Below are positions 8,499 through 17,334 of a stretch of 64,000 nucleotides of DNA, piece by piece. Origin of the DNA: Vibrio celticus (GTDB lineage: Bacteria > Pseudomonadota > Gammaproteobacteria > Enterobacterales > Vibrionaceae); the NCBI RefSeq assembly GCF_024347335.1, contig NZ_AP025463.1, positions 868,001 through 932,000 of the forward strand. Reading direction: 5' to 3'. Each line of letters starts with the position of its first letter. Positions within the stretch are counted from its first letter, which is position 1. The translations under genes and the position numbers were made by a program. The notes beneath the pieces are model-generated. The model made no database searches. It was not told where the DNA came from and was given only the letters and a program-made list of their open reading frames with translations.

Positions 8499-10085
8499 CT
8501 AGATTTTATTGATATTTGGATTTAACTGTTCGCAAACGTGGCGAGCAAAACCACTACCAGCCTCGCTGTAAATGTTAAATGCCGCATCAACGCCATTCTC
8601 TTTCAGTGTTTCGAGTTGATCTGGATATTCAGCAATAGCCGCAATTTGGCCTTTAAAGTTACGTGACTTCAATTGCTCTAAAGCGGTTTGATTACCTTGG
8701 TGGTGAGGCATAGCCAGGATCACTAGCTTTACGTTTGCTGTATCTAGAATTCGTTCCCAGAAATCCGGGTCAGTCGCGTCACCAGAGATCACGTTCCTGC
8801 CATGGCTTCTGTGATTGTGCGCGGCTTCTTCGCGAACTTCAACACCTAGGCTGACTTTGCCATAGCGAGTGCGTAATTCGTCATAAGCACCAGTACCAAT
8901 TCGTCCCATACCAAGAATCAGCACTTGGGCCCGACCTGGGTCAATTCGCTTATCACGTCGGTGAAGCTTTTCTGACGCATGCTCTTTTAGCCATTTACCT
9001 GACTGCTGATAAAGCTTGTGACCAGCTCGGTTTAAAGGTGCTGCGATTAAGAACGACAGTGAAACAGCAATTGCCACAGCCACCAAGATGTCACCTGACA
9101 TCCAGCCCATCTTGAAGGCGAGACCACCAACGATGAGGCCAAACTCGCTATAGTTAAACAGTGATAGCGAGGCAAGTAGAGACGTTCGAACACGGAACTT
9201 GAAGCGGTTGAGTACCAAGAAGTAGAGAACACCTTTCACTGGCAGCATCAGCAAGAACAAGATTGCGAGCATAAAGCCTTGAATGGTTGGTTGCTCTGAC
9301 AAACCAATGTTCAAGAAGAAACAGACAAGGAAAAGTTCTTTAAGGTTAAACAGCGACTTTGATAATTCTGAGGCTTTTGGGTGGCCAGCAAGTAACATAC
9401 CTAAAACAAGAGCCCCCAAGTCTGGTTTCACACCAACCAAATGGAATAAACCAGCACCGACGACTAATGCGAAGAAGATGCCGGAAAGAACCAGCATCTC
9501 ACCGTGACCAACCCAATCGAGCACTTTGTAGAACAGTGGGCGTAATAAGGGTAGGGCAAACAGAGCAATCGCATACCACTCAGGTATTTTGCCCGTAGAA
9601 GCCGTTAAGAATACTACGGCGAAGATATCCTGCATGACCAAGATACCAATCGCTAACGTTCCGTAGGTCGCATTCATTTCGCCTTTCTCTTGCAGAGTCT
9701 TAACCGCAAATACGGTACTAGAGAATGAAAGAGCAAAACCGAGCAGAACGATCTGTTCTACCGACATGGCAGCTAGCGATGAAATACCTAAGAACTTAAA
9801 GCCAAACAGGGCGACGGCGAAAAACAGAGTGGATAAAAGGTTGTGGATTGTCGCGCCAGCCCAGATCTCTTTAGAGAGTAGGGTTTTGATATCGAGCTTT
9901 AAGCCGATAGTAAATAGAAGCAGCGTGACACCAAGGTCAGCTAAAGTAATGATGGTGTCATTGGTTTCAAAGCCAAAGGCAAAAAGCCCAAAGCCTGCAA
10001 CCAAAAAACCAACTAATGGGGGAAGGTGACACTTTAAAGCAATAAATCCTGCGATAAACGCAGTGGATATTAATATAAGTTCCAT
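8499..10085 (-). CDS. Kef-type monovalent cation:proton antiporter (CPA2) with TrkA-N domain
   Basis: Inner-membrane cation/proton exchanger. The 528 residues divide into an Na+/H+ exchanger domain of about 12 hydrophobic segments (1-350), with CPA2-like stretches such as TIGLKLD and ALSFSSTVFAVKTL, and a cytoplasmic Rossmann domain from about residue 388 (VLILGMGRIGTGAYDEL) that binds NAD or a nucleotide. There is no TrkA-C domain. It resembles KefB/YbaL-type proteins, but substrate (K+ or Na+) and any glutathione control cannot be read from sequence. It has its own terminator and sits between asnB and nagC. No strong ribosome site is visible before the ATG. Confidence 0.85.
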   Translation of the reverse strand: MELILISTAFIAGFIALKCHLPPLVGFLVAGFGLFAFGFETNDTIITLADLGVTLLLFTIGLKLDIKTLLSKEIWAGATIHNLLSTLFFAVALFGFKFLGISSLAAMSVEQIVLLGFALSFSSTVFAVKTLQEKGEMNATYGTLAIGILVMQDIFAVVFLTASTGKIPEWYAIALFALPLLRPLFYKVLDWVGHGEMLVLSGIFFALVVGAGLFHLVGVKPDLGALVLGMLLAGHPKASELSKSLFNLKELFLVCFFLNIGLSEQPTIQGFMLAILFLLMLPVKGVLYFLVLNRFKFRVRTSLLASLSLFNYSEFGLIVGGLAFKMGWMSGDILVAVAIAVSLSFLIAAPLNRAGHKLYQQSGKWLKEHASEKLHRRDKRIDPGRAQVLILGMGRIGTGAYDELRTRYGKVSLGVEVREEAAHNHRSHGRNVISGDATDPDFWERILDTANVKLVILAMPHHQGNQTALEQLKSRNFKGQIAAIAEYPDQLETLKENGVDAAFNIYSEAGSGFARHVCEQLNPNINKI

Positions 10086-10111
10086 AACTTGTTGTTGTAG
10101 TTCCCTAGCTT

Positions 10112-10146
10112 AAAAAAACGGGCCGTGTTTATACAAACACGGCCCG
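10112..10146 (-). terminator. Intrinsic terminator of the nagAC operon
   Basis: A 12-bp perfect GC-rich stem (10119-10130 with 10135-10146) and 4-base loop, followed on the minus strand by seven T. Confidence 0.93.
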
Positions 10147-10169
10147 CGGAAAATCAGAATTGTTTTTCT

Positions 10170-11384
10170 CTAGTCTTCGAGAAGCTTCTGCAGTAACACG
10201 CCGTTGAGCATAGCGCGCTTAATCATGGCAAAAGCTCCCATCGTAGGATGTTTATCGATCTGTGATGCTACAATAGGCAAGCCGCTATGGAAAGTCGTTA
10301 ACGACTGATTCTCTACATTGCGCTTAATTGCAGGGAAAACAATCTCTTGTGCCTTGGTAATATCACCAGCAATGATCACTTTTTGAGGGTTAAATAAGTT
10401 AATCGTCATCGCGATAGCCTTACCTAACTGGTTTCCTACTCGAACTAAGCTTTGCTTGGCTAGCTCATCACCATTAATCGCGTGGTCACAAACATCTTGA
10501 ATCGTAATATGCTCAAGCTCTGTTAAAGAAGACTCATAGCCTTGTTTAATCAGCTTCTGCACGCGTTCAACGATAGCTGGGTTTGCCGCTACGGTTTCAA
10601 GACAGCCGAAGTTACCACATTGGCATTGCTCGCCTAGCGGATCAATTTGGATATGACCAATTTCACCCACATTACGGTTATGACCTAGGAACACCTGGCC
10701 ATTAACGATAATACCTGCACCTGTACCACGGTGAACACTGACCAAAATAGAATCTTGGCTGTCTTTACTTGCACCGAAGTAGTGCTCTGCAAGCGCCATT
10801 CCGCGAACATCGTTACCCACAAAACAAGCGACATGGAATGTGTCGCGAATAATGTCACTTAAAGCCAGGTTATCAATATCCGTGTTTGGCATGTACTCAA
10901 CAACACCAGTCGTTGGGTTAACCAAGCCTGGAAGTGTGACACCAATAGCAATCAGCTGATCGATCTTTGGTTGGTGTTCAGCAATGAAAGCCTTCAAATT
11001 ATTAACCAAGCCTTGGGTAAGGTCTGACTGGTCTGAATAATTCAGGTCTTGCTGTTGGAAAGCCAACTCACGACCGCCAAGGTCATGAAGGCTTATTTGA
11101 ATGTAGTCTCGACCTAAACGCACAGCGACAGAATGAAAAGGTTCTACTTCTGTGGTTAGGGAGATAGCGCGTCTACCGCCAGTAGACGCTTGCTGCGCAA
11201 CCTCTTTAATTAGGCCGCGCTCTAAAAGTTGGCGGGTAATTTTTGTAACACTTGCCGGTGCGAGTTGGCTTACATCAGCCACTTGTATACGACTGATAGG
11301 CCCTTGTTGGTCTATAAGTCGGTATACCGCCGCACTGTTTAGTTGTTTAACTAAGTCTACGTTACCTATTTGTCCGCCATTCAT
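10170..11384 (-). CDS. nagC: N-acetylglucosamine repressor NagC (ROK family)
   Basis: Transcription factor that represses GlcNAc and chitin-related genes and is released by GlcNAc-6-phosphate. The 404-residue protein has an N-terminal winged helix-turn-helix (about 15-75, with SRIQVADVSQLAPASVTKITR) and a ROK domain: phosphate loop VHRGTGAGI, the EIGHIQIDP segment, and the zinc-binding cluster CQCGNFGCLE. It starts 2 bases after the nagA stop, so the two form a nagA-nagC operon, as in enterobacteria but without nagB and nagD. It ends in a strong terminator. Confidence 0.95.
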   Translation of the reverse strand: MNGGQIGNVDLVKQLNSAAVYRLIDQQGPISRIQVADVSQLAPASVTKITRQLLERGLIKEVAQQASTGGRRAISLTTEVEPFHSVAVRLGRDYIQISLHDLGGRELAFQQQDLNYSDQSDLTQGLVNNLKAFIAEHQPKIDQLIAIGVTLPGLVNPTTGVVEYMPNTDIDNLALSDIIRDTFHVACFVGNDVRGMALAEHYFGASKDSQDSILVSVHRGTGAGIIVNGQVFLGHNRNVGEIGHIQIDPLGEQCQCGNFGCLETVAANPAIVERVQKLIKQGYESSLTELEHITIQDVCDHAINGDELAKQSLVRVGNQLGKAIAMTINLFNPQKVIIAGDITKAQEIVFPAIKRNVENQSLTTFHSGLPIVASQIDKHPTMGAFAMIKRAMLNGVLLQKLLED

Positions 11385-11386
11385 AC

Positions 11387-12523
11387 TTAATTGTGCTCGT
11401 ATTGTCCGTTAACAACAGTCGCTTTAACGTTAAAGTCTCGGTCAAATACAGCTAGGTTTGCAACCATGCCTTTTTTGATTCGACCTAGCTTGCTTTCTAC
11501 ACCGATAGCCGTAGCTGGGTATAGCGTAGCCATGCGAAGAGCTTCGTCTAAAGCGATACCAGCGTGCTCAACTGTATTCTGAACTGCTTCAATCATAGTC
11601 AGAGCTGAGCCGCCCAGTGTGCCGTTTTCATCAACACACTTACCATCACGGTAATATACTTTCTTACCGACAAAAATAAAGTATTCCATGTCAGCACCTG
11701 CAGGAGCTGTGGCATCCGTCACTAATACCAACTTTTCTCCCTTGATTTTATGCGCAATTCTGATGTTTGCGTAATCAACGTGGAAACCGTCGGCAATGAT
11801 CCCAGCGTAAACCTCTGGTGTGTCGTAAATCGCGCCTACAACGCCCGGTTCACGACCGACCATAGGGGTCATTGCATTGAATAGGTGAGTAGCGAACGTG
11901 ATACCAGATTCAAAACCTTGGCGTGCTTCTGCGTAAGTTGCGTTGGTGTGGCCGATAGAAACCACAACGCCAGCTTTGTGCAGGCGTTCAATGTGTTCAG
12001 GGTCGTTTAACTCTGGAGCTAATGTAACTTTTGCAACAAGGTCACTGTTGCCACAGATAAGCTCAATCATTTCGTTGTCAGACTTACGAATGTGATCGAC
12101 GCTGTGGATGCCTTTTTTCGCAACGTTCAAGTACGGACCTTCTAGGTGCAGACCTAAAGATTGGTTTTGGTACTGGTTGTGGTACTCACGAGCTGCCGTA
12201 ATAACCGCACGCATATCTTCGTCTGAAGAGGTGATAAGCGTTGGTAAGAAGCTAGTACAGCCAGATTTCAGATTTGCTTTGTGCATGATCTGCATGGTTT
12301 CTGCAGTGATCTCATCGTTAAGCATTACACCGCCACAACCGTTCAGTTGTAGGTCAATGAAACCTGGACTTAGGTTTGCTCCGTCTAGGTCGCGAACCTC
12401 GATTCCCTCTGGCAATTCAGAGATAGGACAGACTTTTTTGATCAGTTCGTTTTCGATTACAACAGCATGATCGGTCAGAACATCACTACCAGTGTAAATT
12501 TTACAGTTACTTAGCGCGTACAT
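11387..12523 (-). CDS. nagA: N-acetylglucosamine-6-phosphate deacetylase
   Basis: Hydrolyses GlcNAc-6-phosphate to glucosamine-6-phosphate and acetate in the cytosol. The 378 residues form an amidohydrolase: a beta-sandwich strand region (1-50), then the barrel with LQLNGCGG, HLEGPYLN (catalytic metal-site Glu near 130), the histidines of SIGHTNATY and THLFNAM, and the acid-base Asp in LVTDATAPAG near 270. It is first gene of the nagAC operon and reads away from nagE across a regulatory gap. The expected partner nagB (deaminase) is not in the window. Confidence 0.96.
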   Translation of the reverse strand: MYALSNCKIYTGSDVLTDHAVVIENELIKKVCPISELPEGIEVRDLDGANLSPGFIDLQLNGCGGVMLNDEITAETMQIMHKANLKSGCTSFLPTLITSSDEDMRAVITAAREYHNQYQNQSLGLHLEGPYLNVAKKGIHSVDHIRKSDNEMIELICGNSDLVAKVTLAPELNDPEHIERLHKAGVVVSIGHTNATYAEARQGFESGITFATHLFNAMTPMVGREPGVVGAIYDTPEVYAGIIADGFHVDYANIRIAHKIKGEKLVLVTDATAPAGADMEYFIFVGKKVYYRDGKCVDENGTLGGSALTMIEAVQNTVEHAGIALDEALRMATLYPATAIGVESKLGRIKKGMVANLAVFDRDFNVKATVVNGQYEHN

Positions 12524-12859
12524 AGTCAGCTAATCCTTATTTCGTGAGATCTTTTAAATTCGTTCGTTACCTAAATGCGGACTTAGTTTGCGAGCATCAT
12601 TTACGTAACGATTTATCTTTTATGGGCAAACGGCTTCAATATGGGAAGCTATTTAAGTAGTTGAAAAATATATGAACAACTGATCGTTATTATACATTTA
12701 GGTTCATTGTTAATGATTATTCATACGGCAATAGAAGCCCGCAGATACCATCTTTTTACCTAATGATTAGATTTGGATTTTATCTATAAATGTTCATTTT
12801 TTTGAATGATAAAATAAGTTTTATGATCTCGCTAGCAAAAACCTCTGGATTTGGTAAAA

Positions 12860-12881
12860 ACTGGTGATTAGGATCACAAAT
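12860..12881. promoter_or_regulatory. Putative CRP site upstream of nagE
   Basis: TGGTGA-TTAGGA-TCACAA matches the TGTGA-N6-TCACA consensus with one substitution in the left half. It lies about 130 bases before the nagE start and fits catabolite activation of a PTS gene. Confidence 0.6.
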
Positions 12882-12888
12882 GGTAAGG

Positions 12889-12912
12889 TTTTAATTTGCG
12901 GAGCAAAATTAA
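12889..12912. promoter_or_regulatory. Putative NagC operator upstream of nagE
   Basis: TTTTAATTTGC-GGA-GCAAAATTAA is a near-palindrome of the AT-flank/GC-core kind bound by NagC, 20 bases after the CRP-like site. It is assigned from context and general resemblance, not from a matrix score. Confidence 0.5.
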
Positions 12913-12998
12913 TTGAATACACTGAATAGGACTAAATTGAGCGACTAAAATAAGTTTCTCAAACGAATTCTAAAAAATCCTATAGGGGGAAACAACTG

Positions 12999-14558
12999 GT
13001 GAATATTCTAGGATATGCACAGAAGCTTGGTAAGGCGTTAATGCTACCAATCGCAACGCTTCCGATTGCGGCGCTTCTTTTACGTTTAGGTCAAGGCGAT
13101 CTACTTGATATTCCATTCATGGCGCAAGCTGGTGGTGCTATCTTCGGTAACCTACCATTGCTCTTTGGTCTAGGTATCGCGATTGGTCTTTCTAAAGACG
13201 GTAACGGCGCAGCAGGTCTTGCTGGTGCAGTTGCTTACTTCGTACTAACTGCTACAGCAACGACAATTAACGCAGACGTTAACATGTCATTCTTCGGCGG
13301 TATCTTCGCAGGTATCATCGCAGGTCACTCTTACAACGCTTTCCACGCGACACGCCTTCCAGAGTGGCTGGCTTTCTTCGCGGGTAAACGTTTAGTACCT
13401 ATCATGGCCGGTCTATTTGCACTTGTTGCAGGTGCTGTGTCTGGTGTGGTTTGGCCTGGTGTTCAATCTGGTCTAGACGCACTGGCTCACGCAGTATCAA
13501 CGTCTGGCGCTATCGGCCAATTCGTTTACGGTACTCTTAACCGTGCACTTATCCCTGTAGGTCTACACCACGTATTGAACTCATACTTCTGGTTCGGTAT
13601 GGGTACATGTCAAGAGATCATCGTTGCTGGTCAAGGCGCATTCGCTAACATCACTCAACTTTGTGTTGACCCAGCACTGGCTAAAACTCTAGTTGTTGGC
13701 CAAGAGCACACATTCACATTCGCTAACTCTGTAACTCCAGAAATCACTACTGTAGTTAAAGAAGTGACTGAAACTGTTAAATCTGGTGACCTACACCGTT
13801 TCTTTGGCGGCGATAAAGGCGCTGGCGTATTCATGAACGGTTTCTTCCCAGTAATGATGTTCGGTCTACCAGGTGCTGCACTTGCAATGTACCTAGCTGC
13901 TCCTGCTGAAAAACGTAGCCAAGTTGGTGGCGCACTATTCTCAGTTGCATTCTGTTCATTCCTAACAGGTATCACAGAGCCGCTAGAATTCATGTTCGTA
14001 TTCCTAGCTCCTGCTCTATACGCAATGCACGCTGTATTTACAGGTCTGTCTCTAGTAGTTGCTAACATGTTTGGTACTCTGCACGGTTTCGGTTTCTCTG
14101 CTGGTCTTATCGACTTCGTATTGAACTGGGGTCTAGCAACTAAACCATTCGTACTACTACTAATCGGTCTTGGTTTCGGTGCTCTATACTTCTTCACTTT
14201 CTCTTTCGCAATCCGCGCTTTCAACTTGAAATCGCCAGGTCGTGAAGATGATGACGAAGCTGTTGCAGCTCCTGCTGGCGACGCACCAAAAGGCGACCTT
14301 GCACGTCAATACCTGAAAGCTCTAGGTGGTCACGATAACCTAACTTCAATCGACGCTTGTATCACTCGTCTACGCTTAACTCTTAAAGACCGCTCTGTCG
14401 CTGATGAAGTTGTTCTTAAGAAACTAGGTGCTAAAGGTGTGGTTAAACTAGGTGAAAATAACCTACAGGTTATCCTAGGCCCACTAGCTGAAATCGTAGC
14501 TGGCGAAATGAAAGCTATCGGTGCAGGCGAAGACCTATCTGATGTAAAACTTCCATAG
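12999..14558 (+). CDS. nagE: PTS N-acetylglucosamine transporter, EIICB
   Basis: Imports GlcNAc with phosphorylation to GlcNAc-6-phosphate. The 519-residue membrane protein has an EIIC domain (about 1-400, with PIATLPIAALLLRLG, GLHHVLNSYFWF and the TGITEPLEFMF substrate motif) and a C-terminal EIIB domain (about 430-515) whose phosphocysteine lies in IDACITRLR. Unlike E. coli NagE (about 650 residues) there is no EIIA domain, so phosphate must come from a separate EIIA, most likely EIIA-Glc. Translation starts at a GTG behind AGGGGGA (12984-12990). It diverges from nagAC and ends in its own terminator before glnS. Confidence 0.95.
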   Translation: MNILGYAQKLGKALMLPIATLPIAALLLRLGQGDLLDIPFMAQAGGAIFGNLPLLFGLGIAIGLSKDGNGAAGLAGAVAYFVLTATATTINADVNMSFFGGIFAGIIAGHSYNAFHATRLPEWLAFFAGKRLVPIMAGLFALVAGAVSGVVWPGVQSGLDALAHAVSTSGAIGQFVYGTLNRALIPVGLHHVLNSYFWFGMGTCQEIIVAGQGAFANITQLCVDPALAKTLVVGQEHTFTFANSVTPEITTVVKEVTETVKSGDLHRFFGGDKGAGVFMNGFFPVMMFGLPGAALAMYLAAPAEKRSQVGGALFSVAFCSFLTGITEPLEFMFVFLAPALYAMHAVFTGLSLVVANMFGTLHGFGFSAGLIDFVLNWGLATKPFVLLLIGLGFGALYFFTFSFAIRAFNLKSPGREDDDEAVAAPAGDAPKGDLARQYLKALGGHDNLTSIDACITRLRLTLKDRSVADEVVLKKLGAKGVVKLGENNLQVILGPLAEIVAGEMKAIGAGEDLSDVKLP

Positions 14559-14612
14559 TAAAGGAAGTACTTAATTAAGACGTAAAGTTACTCTTAAGTA
14601 AGTGTCAAATTG

Positions 14613-14639
14613 AAAGCCTCCCACATGGGAGGCTTTTTT
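14613..14639 (+). terminator. Intrinsic terminator of nagE
   Basis: A perfect 11-bp stem (AAAGCCTCCCA/TGGGAGGCTTT) with a very short loop and six T. Confidence 0.9.
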
Positions 14640-14860
14640 GTGCCTGCTGTTTAAGGCTAATGAACACGGTTCGTTCTATTCTTCATCGAATAGCAGAAAT
14701 ATTCGCAATTAACGGACGGTTCTTATTGTGCAAAGGCAAAGAATTGTGGATGATTAGCAACAATGATCTTTCAATCTTTGACCGGCGCTATAAGCGACCG
14801 TTTTCTTGGGGACGAAAGATAACTTTCTCTGACAATACTAAATACATAGAGGTGCTATAG
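14640..14860. other. Upstream region of glnS
   Basis: With the nagE terminator this makes a 302-base gap. It contains an inverted repeat CTATTC-TTCATC-GAATAG at about 14677-14694. A 66-codon ORF (14660-14860) ends at the base before the glnS ATG but resembles nothing I know and is probably not a gene. The glnS promoter should lie here; I could not fix it. Confidence 0.4.
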
Positions 14861-16528
14861 ATGAGTGAAGCTGAGGCTCGTCCATCGAATTTCATTCGCC
14901 AAATTATTGATAAAGATTTAGCGGATGGTACACACAGTAGCGTGCATACTCGTTTCCCGCCGGAGCCAAATGGCTACCTGCACATTGGTCACGCTAAATC
15001 TATTTGCTTGAACTTTGGTATTGCTCAGGACTACCAGGGACAATGTAATCTTCGTTTCGATGATACAAACCCTGAAAAAGAAGACGTTGAATACGTTGAG
15101 TCAATTAAGAATGATGTAAGCTGGTTAGGCTTCGAATGGTCTGGTGATATTTGTTACTCATCAAACTACTTCGATACGCTTTACGCTTATGCTGTGGAAT
15201 TAATTAATAAAGGCTTAGCGTATGTTGACGAGCTAAGTCCTGATCAAATCCGTGAGTACCGTGGCACGCTAAAAGATCCAGGTAAAGCGAGCCCATACCG
15301 TGACCGCAGCCCTGAAGAGAACCTAGCGTTGTTTGAAAAAATGCGTGACGGTGGCTTTGAAGAAGGTAAAGCGTGTTTGCGTGCTAAGATCGACATGAGC
15401 TCTTCGTTCATGGTTATGCGCGATCCTGTTATCTACCGTGTTCGTTTTGCTCACCACCATCAAACGGCTGACAAGTGGTGCATTTACCCAATGTACGACT
15501 TTACTCACTGTATCTCTGATGCGCTGGAAGGTATTACGCACTCTATCTGTACGCTTGAATTCCAAGATAACCGTCGTTTGTACGATTGGGTTCTAGATAA
15601 CATCACGATTGATTGCCAGCCTCGTCAGTACGAGTTTAGCCGTCTAAATCTTGAATACACAGTAATGTCTAAGCGTAAGCTGAACCAACTTGTGGTTGAA
15701 AACCTAGTTCAAGGTTGGGATGACCCACGTATGCCTACTATTTCTGGCCTACGTCGTCGTGGTTTTACTTCAAGCTCGATTCGTGAATTCTGCAAGCGCA
15801 TTGGTGTGACTAAGCAAGAGAACATGATTGAGTTCGGTTCACTTGAATCTTGCATCCGTGATGATCTGAACGAAAATGCACCTCGTGCAATGGCTGTTCT
15901 GGATCCAGTTAAGATCGTTATCGAAAACTACGAAGCAGATACAGTAGAAACGCTAACGGTTGCAAACCACCCGAACAAGCCAGAAATGGGTACTCGTGAA
16001 GTTCCATTTACACGAGAAGTTTGGATTGAGCGTGATGACTTCCGTGAAGAAGCAAACAAAAAGTACAAGCGTTTGGTTCTAGGTAAAGAAGTTCGTCTAC
16101 GTGGTGCTTACGTGATCAAAGCTGAACGTATCGAAAAAGATGCAGAAGGCAACATTACGACTATCTTCTGTTCTTACGACAATGAAACATTGGGTAAGAA
16201 CCCTGCAGATGGGCGTAAAGTGAAAGGCGTTATTCACTGGGTATCTGCTGATAAAGCGTTGCCTGCTGAGATTCGTTTGTACGATCGTCTATTCACAGTG
16301 CCAAACCCTGCTGCTGCAGATGATTTCGCTGCAACGCTAAACCCTGAATCACTTGTTACGCTAAACGGTTTTGTTGAACCTAGCCTAGCAGAAGGTGTGG
16401 CAGAGCAAGCGTATCAGTTTGAACGTACAGGTTACTTCTGTGTGGATTCGAAAGACTCTAAAGCAGACGCACTAGTCTTCAACCGTACGGTTGGTCTACG
16501 TGACACTTGGGGTAAAACTGAAGCTTAA
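14861..16528 (+). CDS. glnS: Glutaminyl-tRNA synthetase
   Basis: Class I synthetase that charges tRNA-Gln directly. The 555-residue length matches the E. coli enzyme. It has the HIGH motif in YLHIGHAKS (about residues 41-49), the KMSKS equivalent VMSKRKL near residue 270, the Rossmann fold between them, and the two C-terminal beta-barrel anticodon-binding domains. The nagE-glnS-fur-fldA order is shared with E. coli, although the chiPQ genes found there between glnS and fur are absent. Confidence 0.97.
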   Translation: MSEAEARPSNFIRQIIDKDLADGTHSSVHTRFPPEPNGYLHIGHAKSICLNFGIAQDYQGQCNLRFDDTNPEKEDVEYVESIKNDVSWLGFEWSGDICYSSNYFDTLYAYAVELINKGLAYVDELSPDQIREYRGTLKDPGKASPYRDRSPEENLALFEKMRDGGFEEGKACLRAKIDMSSSFMVMRDPVIYRVRFAHHHQTADKWCIYPMYDFTHCISDALEGITHSICTLEFQDNRRLYDWVLDNITIDCQPRQYEFSRLNLEYTVMSKRKLNQLVVENLVQGWDDPRMPTISGLRRRGFTSSSIREFCKRIGVTKQENMIEFGSLESCIRDDLNENAPRAMAVLDPVKIVIENYEADTVETLTVANHPNKPEMGTREVPFTREVWIERDDFREEANKKYKRLVLGKEVRLRGAYVIKAERIEKDAEGNITTIFCSYDNETLGKNPADGRKVKGVIHWVSADKALPAEIRLYDRLFTVPNPAAADDFAATLNPESLVTLNGFVEPSLAEGVAEQAYQFERTGYFCVDSKDSKADALVFNRTVGLRDTWGKTEA

Positions 16529-16563
16529 TGCTTGAGTGCTTAGTTTGTTAAAAGCGACCCAAT

Positions 16564-16591
16564 AAAAAACCGGCTTAGAGCCGGTTTTTTT
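16564..16591 (+). terminator. Intrinsic terminator of glnS
   Basis: AACCGGCT/AGCCGGTT around a TAG loop, followed by seven T. Confidence 0.9.
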
Positions 16592-16646
16592 GTGTCTGAA
16601 TAATATGGGATAAGTATCGGAGAATCGTACTTATGTAGGGCCATAT

Positions 16647-16672
16647 AAAAAACGCCGGCCTAAGCCAGCGTT
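16647..16672 (-). terminator. Intrinsic terminator of fur
   Basis: On the minus strand a 9-bp stem (AACGCTGGC/GCCGGCGTT, one T-G pair) with a 4-base loop runs into six T, just past the fur stop. Confidence 0.85.
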
Positions 16673-16680
16673 CTGTATTA

Positions 16681-17127
16681 CTACTTCGCTTTATGCGCGT
16701 CTGGATTGCCTTTGCAATCTCCGTTAATGCTTTTGCCGTACAAGTACAAACTGTGGTTTGTTAGTTGCACGTTGTAACGCTGAGCAATCTCTTTCTGTCT
16801 TTCTTCGATGATGTCATCAGAGAATTCGATCACTTCGCCACAATCTAAACATACAAGGTGGTCGTGGTGGTGCTGTGTAGAAAGTTCAAATACAGACTTG
16901 CCGCCTTCGAAGTGGTGACGAGTTACAATGCCAGCGTCATCGAATTGGTTAAGTACTCGATAAACGGTTGCAAGACCGATTTCTTCACCTAGGTCGATCA
17001 GCTTCTTATATAAATCTTCAGCACTAATATGTTGGCAGTCTGGCTGTTGTAATACTTCTAAAATTTTGAGCCGTGGAAGGGTCACTTTAAGACCTGCATC
17101 TTTTAGCGCTTGATTATTGTCTGACAT
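16681..17127 (-). CDS. fur: Ferric uptake regulator Fur
   Basis: Iron-sensing repressor. The 148-residue protein has a winged helix (1-82, recognition helix in GLATVYRVLNQF) and a C-terminal dimerisation domain with the metal ligands HHHDHL and the C-x2-C pair LVCLDCGE. The start at 17127 (MSDNNQALKDAGLK) follows AGGAAAG at good spacing; the frame extends 18 codons further without family support. It is monocistronic with its own terminator. In E. coli fur follows fldA directly; here a divergent DUF4442 gene separates the two. FeoABC in this window carries a likely Fur box. Confidence 0.97.
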   Translation of the reverse strand: MSDNNQALKDAGLKVTLPRLKILEVLQQPDCQHISAEDLYKKLIDLGEEIGLATVYRVLNQFDDAGIVTRHHFEGGKSVFELSTQHHHDHLVCLDCGEVIEFSDDIIEERQKEIAQRYNVQLTNHSLYLYGKSINGDCKGNPDAHKAK

Positions 17128-17166
17128 ATACTTTCCTGTTGATGATCTGCAGCAATTAACAGAATT

Positions 17167-17185
17167 CAATATTAATATCATTATA
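17167..17185. promoter_or_regulatory. Possible Fur box upstream of fur
   Basis: CAATATTAATATCATTATA matches 12 of 19 positions of the GATAATGATAATCATTATC consensus, the right half best, 40 bases before the fur start. It would suggest autoregulation; AT-richness makes a chance match possible. Confidence 0.3.
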
Positions 17186-17334
17186 GTTTAGTCAGGCATA
17201 ACAATAAACCACGAACTTCAAAGGGTTACTTACTGACATCACAATCTGTTTTGTAAATTGGAAGTATCTCACTTATAGTGGAGGTACGACCAGTCAAGGT
17301 GACGGTGTTTCTGATATGAACATGGAATGTTGTT

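Larger units (their letters stand above)
12524..12998. promoter_or_regulatory. Divergent nagA/nagE control region
   Basis: A 475-base non-coding gap between the nagAC operon and nagE that must hold both promoters. The nagE-proximal side has a CRP-like palindrome and a NagC-like palindrome, listed separately. On the nagA side a degenerate TTTAAATTCGttCGTTACC stretch at about 12552-12571 could be a second NagC site, with low confidence. In enterobacteria NagC loops between the two operators; this spacing (about 330 bases) would be longer than there. Confidence 0.6.

Noticed and set aside
14660..14860. 66-codon ORF ending directly before glnS
   Set aside because: It resembles no known protein, has a poor ribosome site and overlaps the presumed glnS promoter region. 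The tight abutment alone is not enough.
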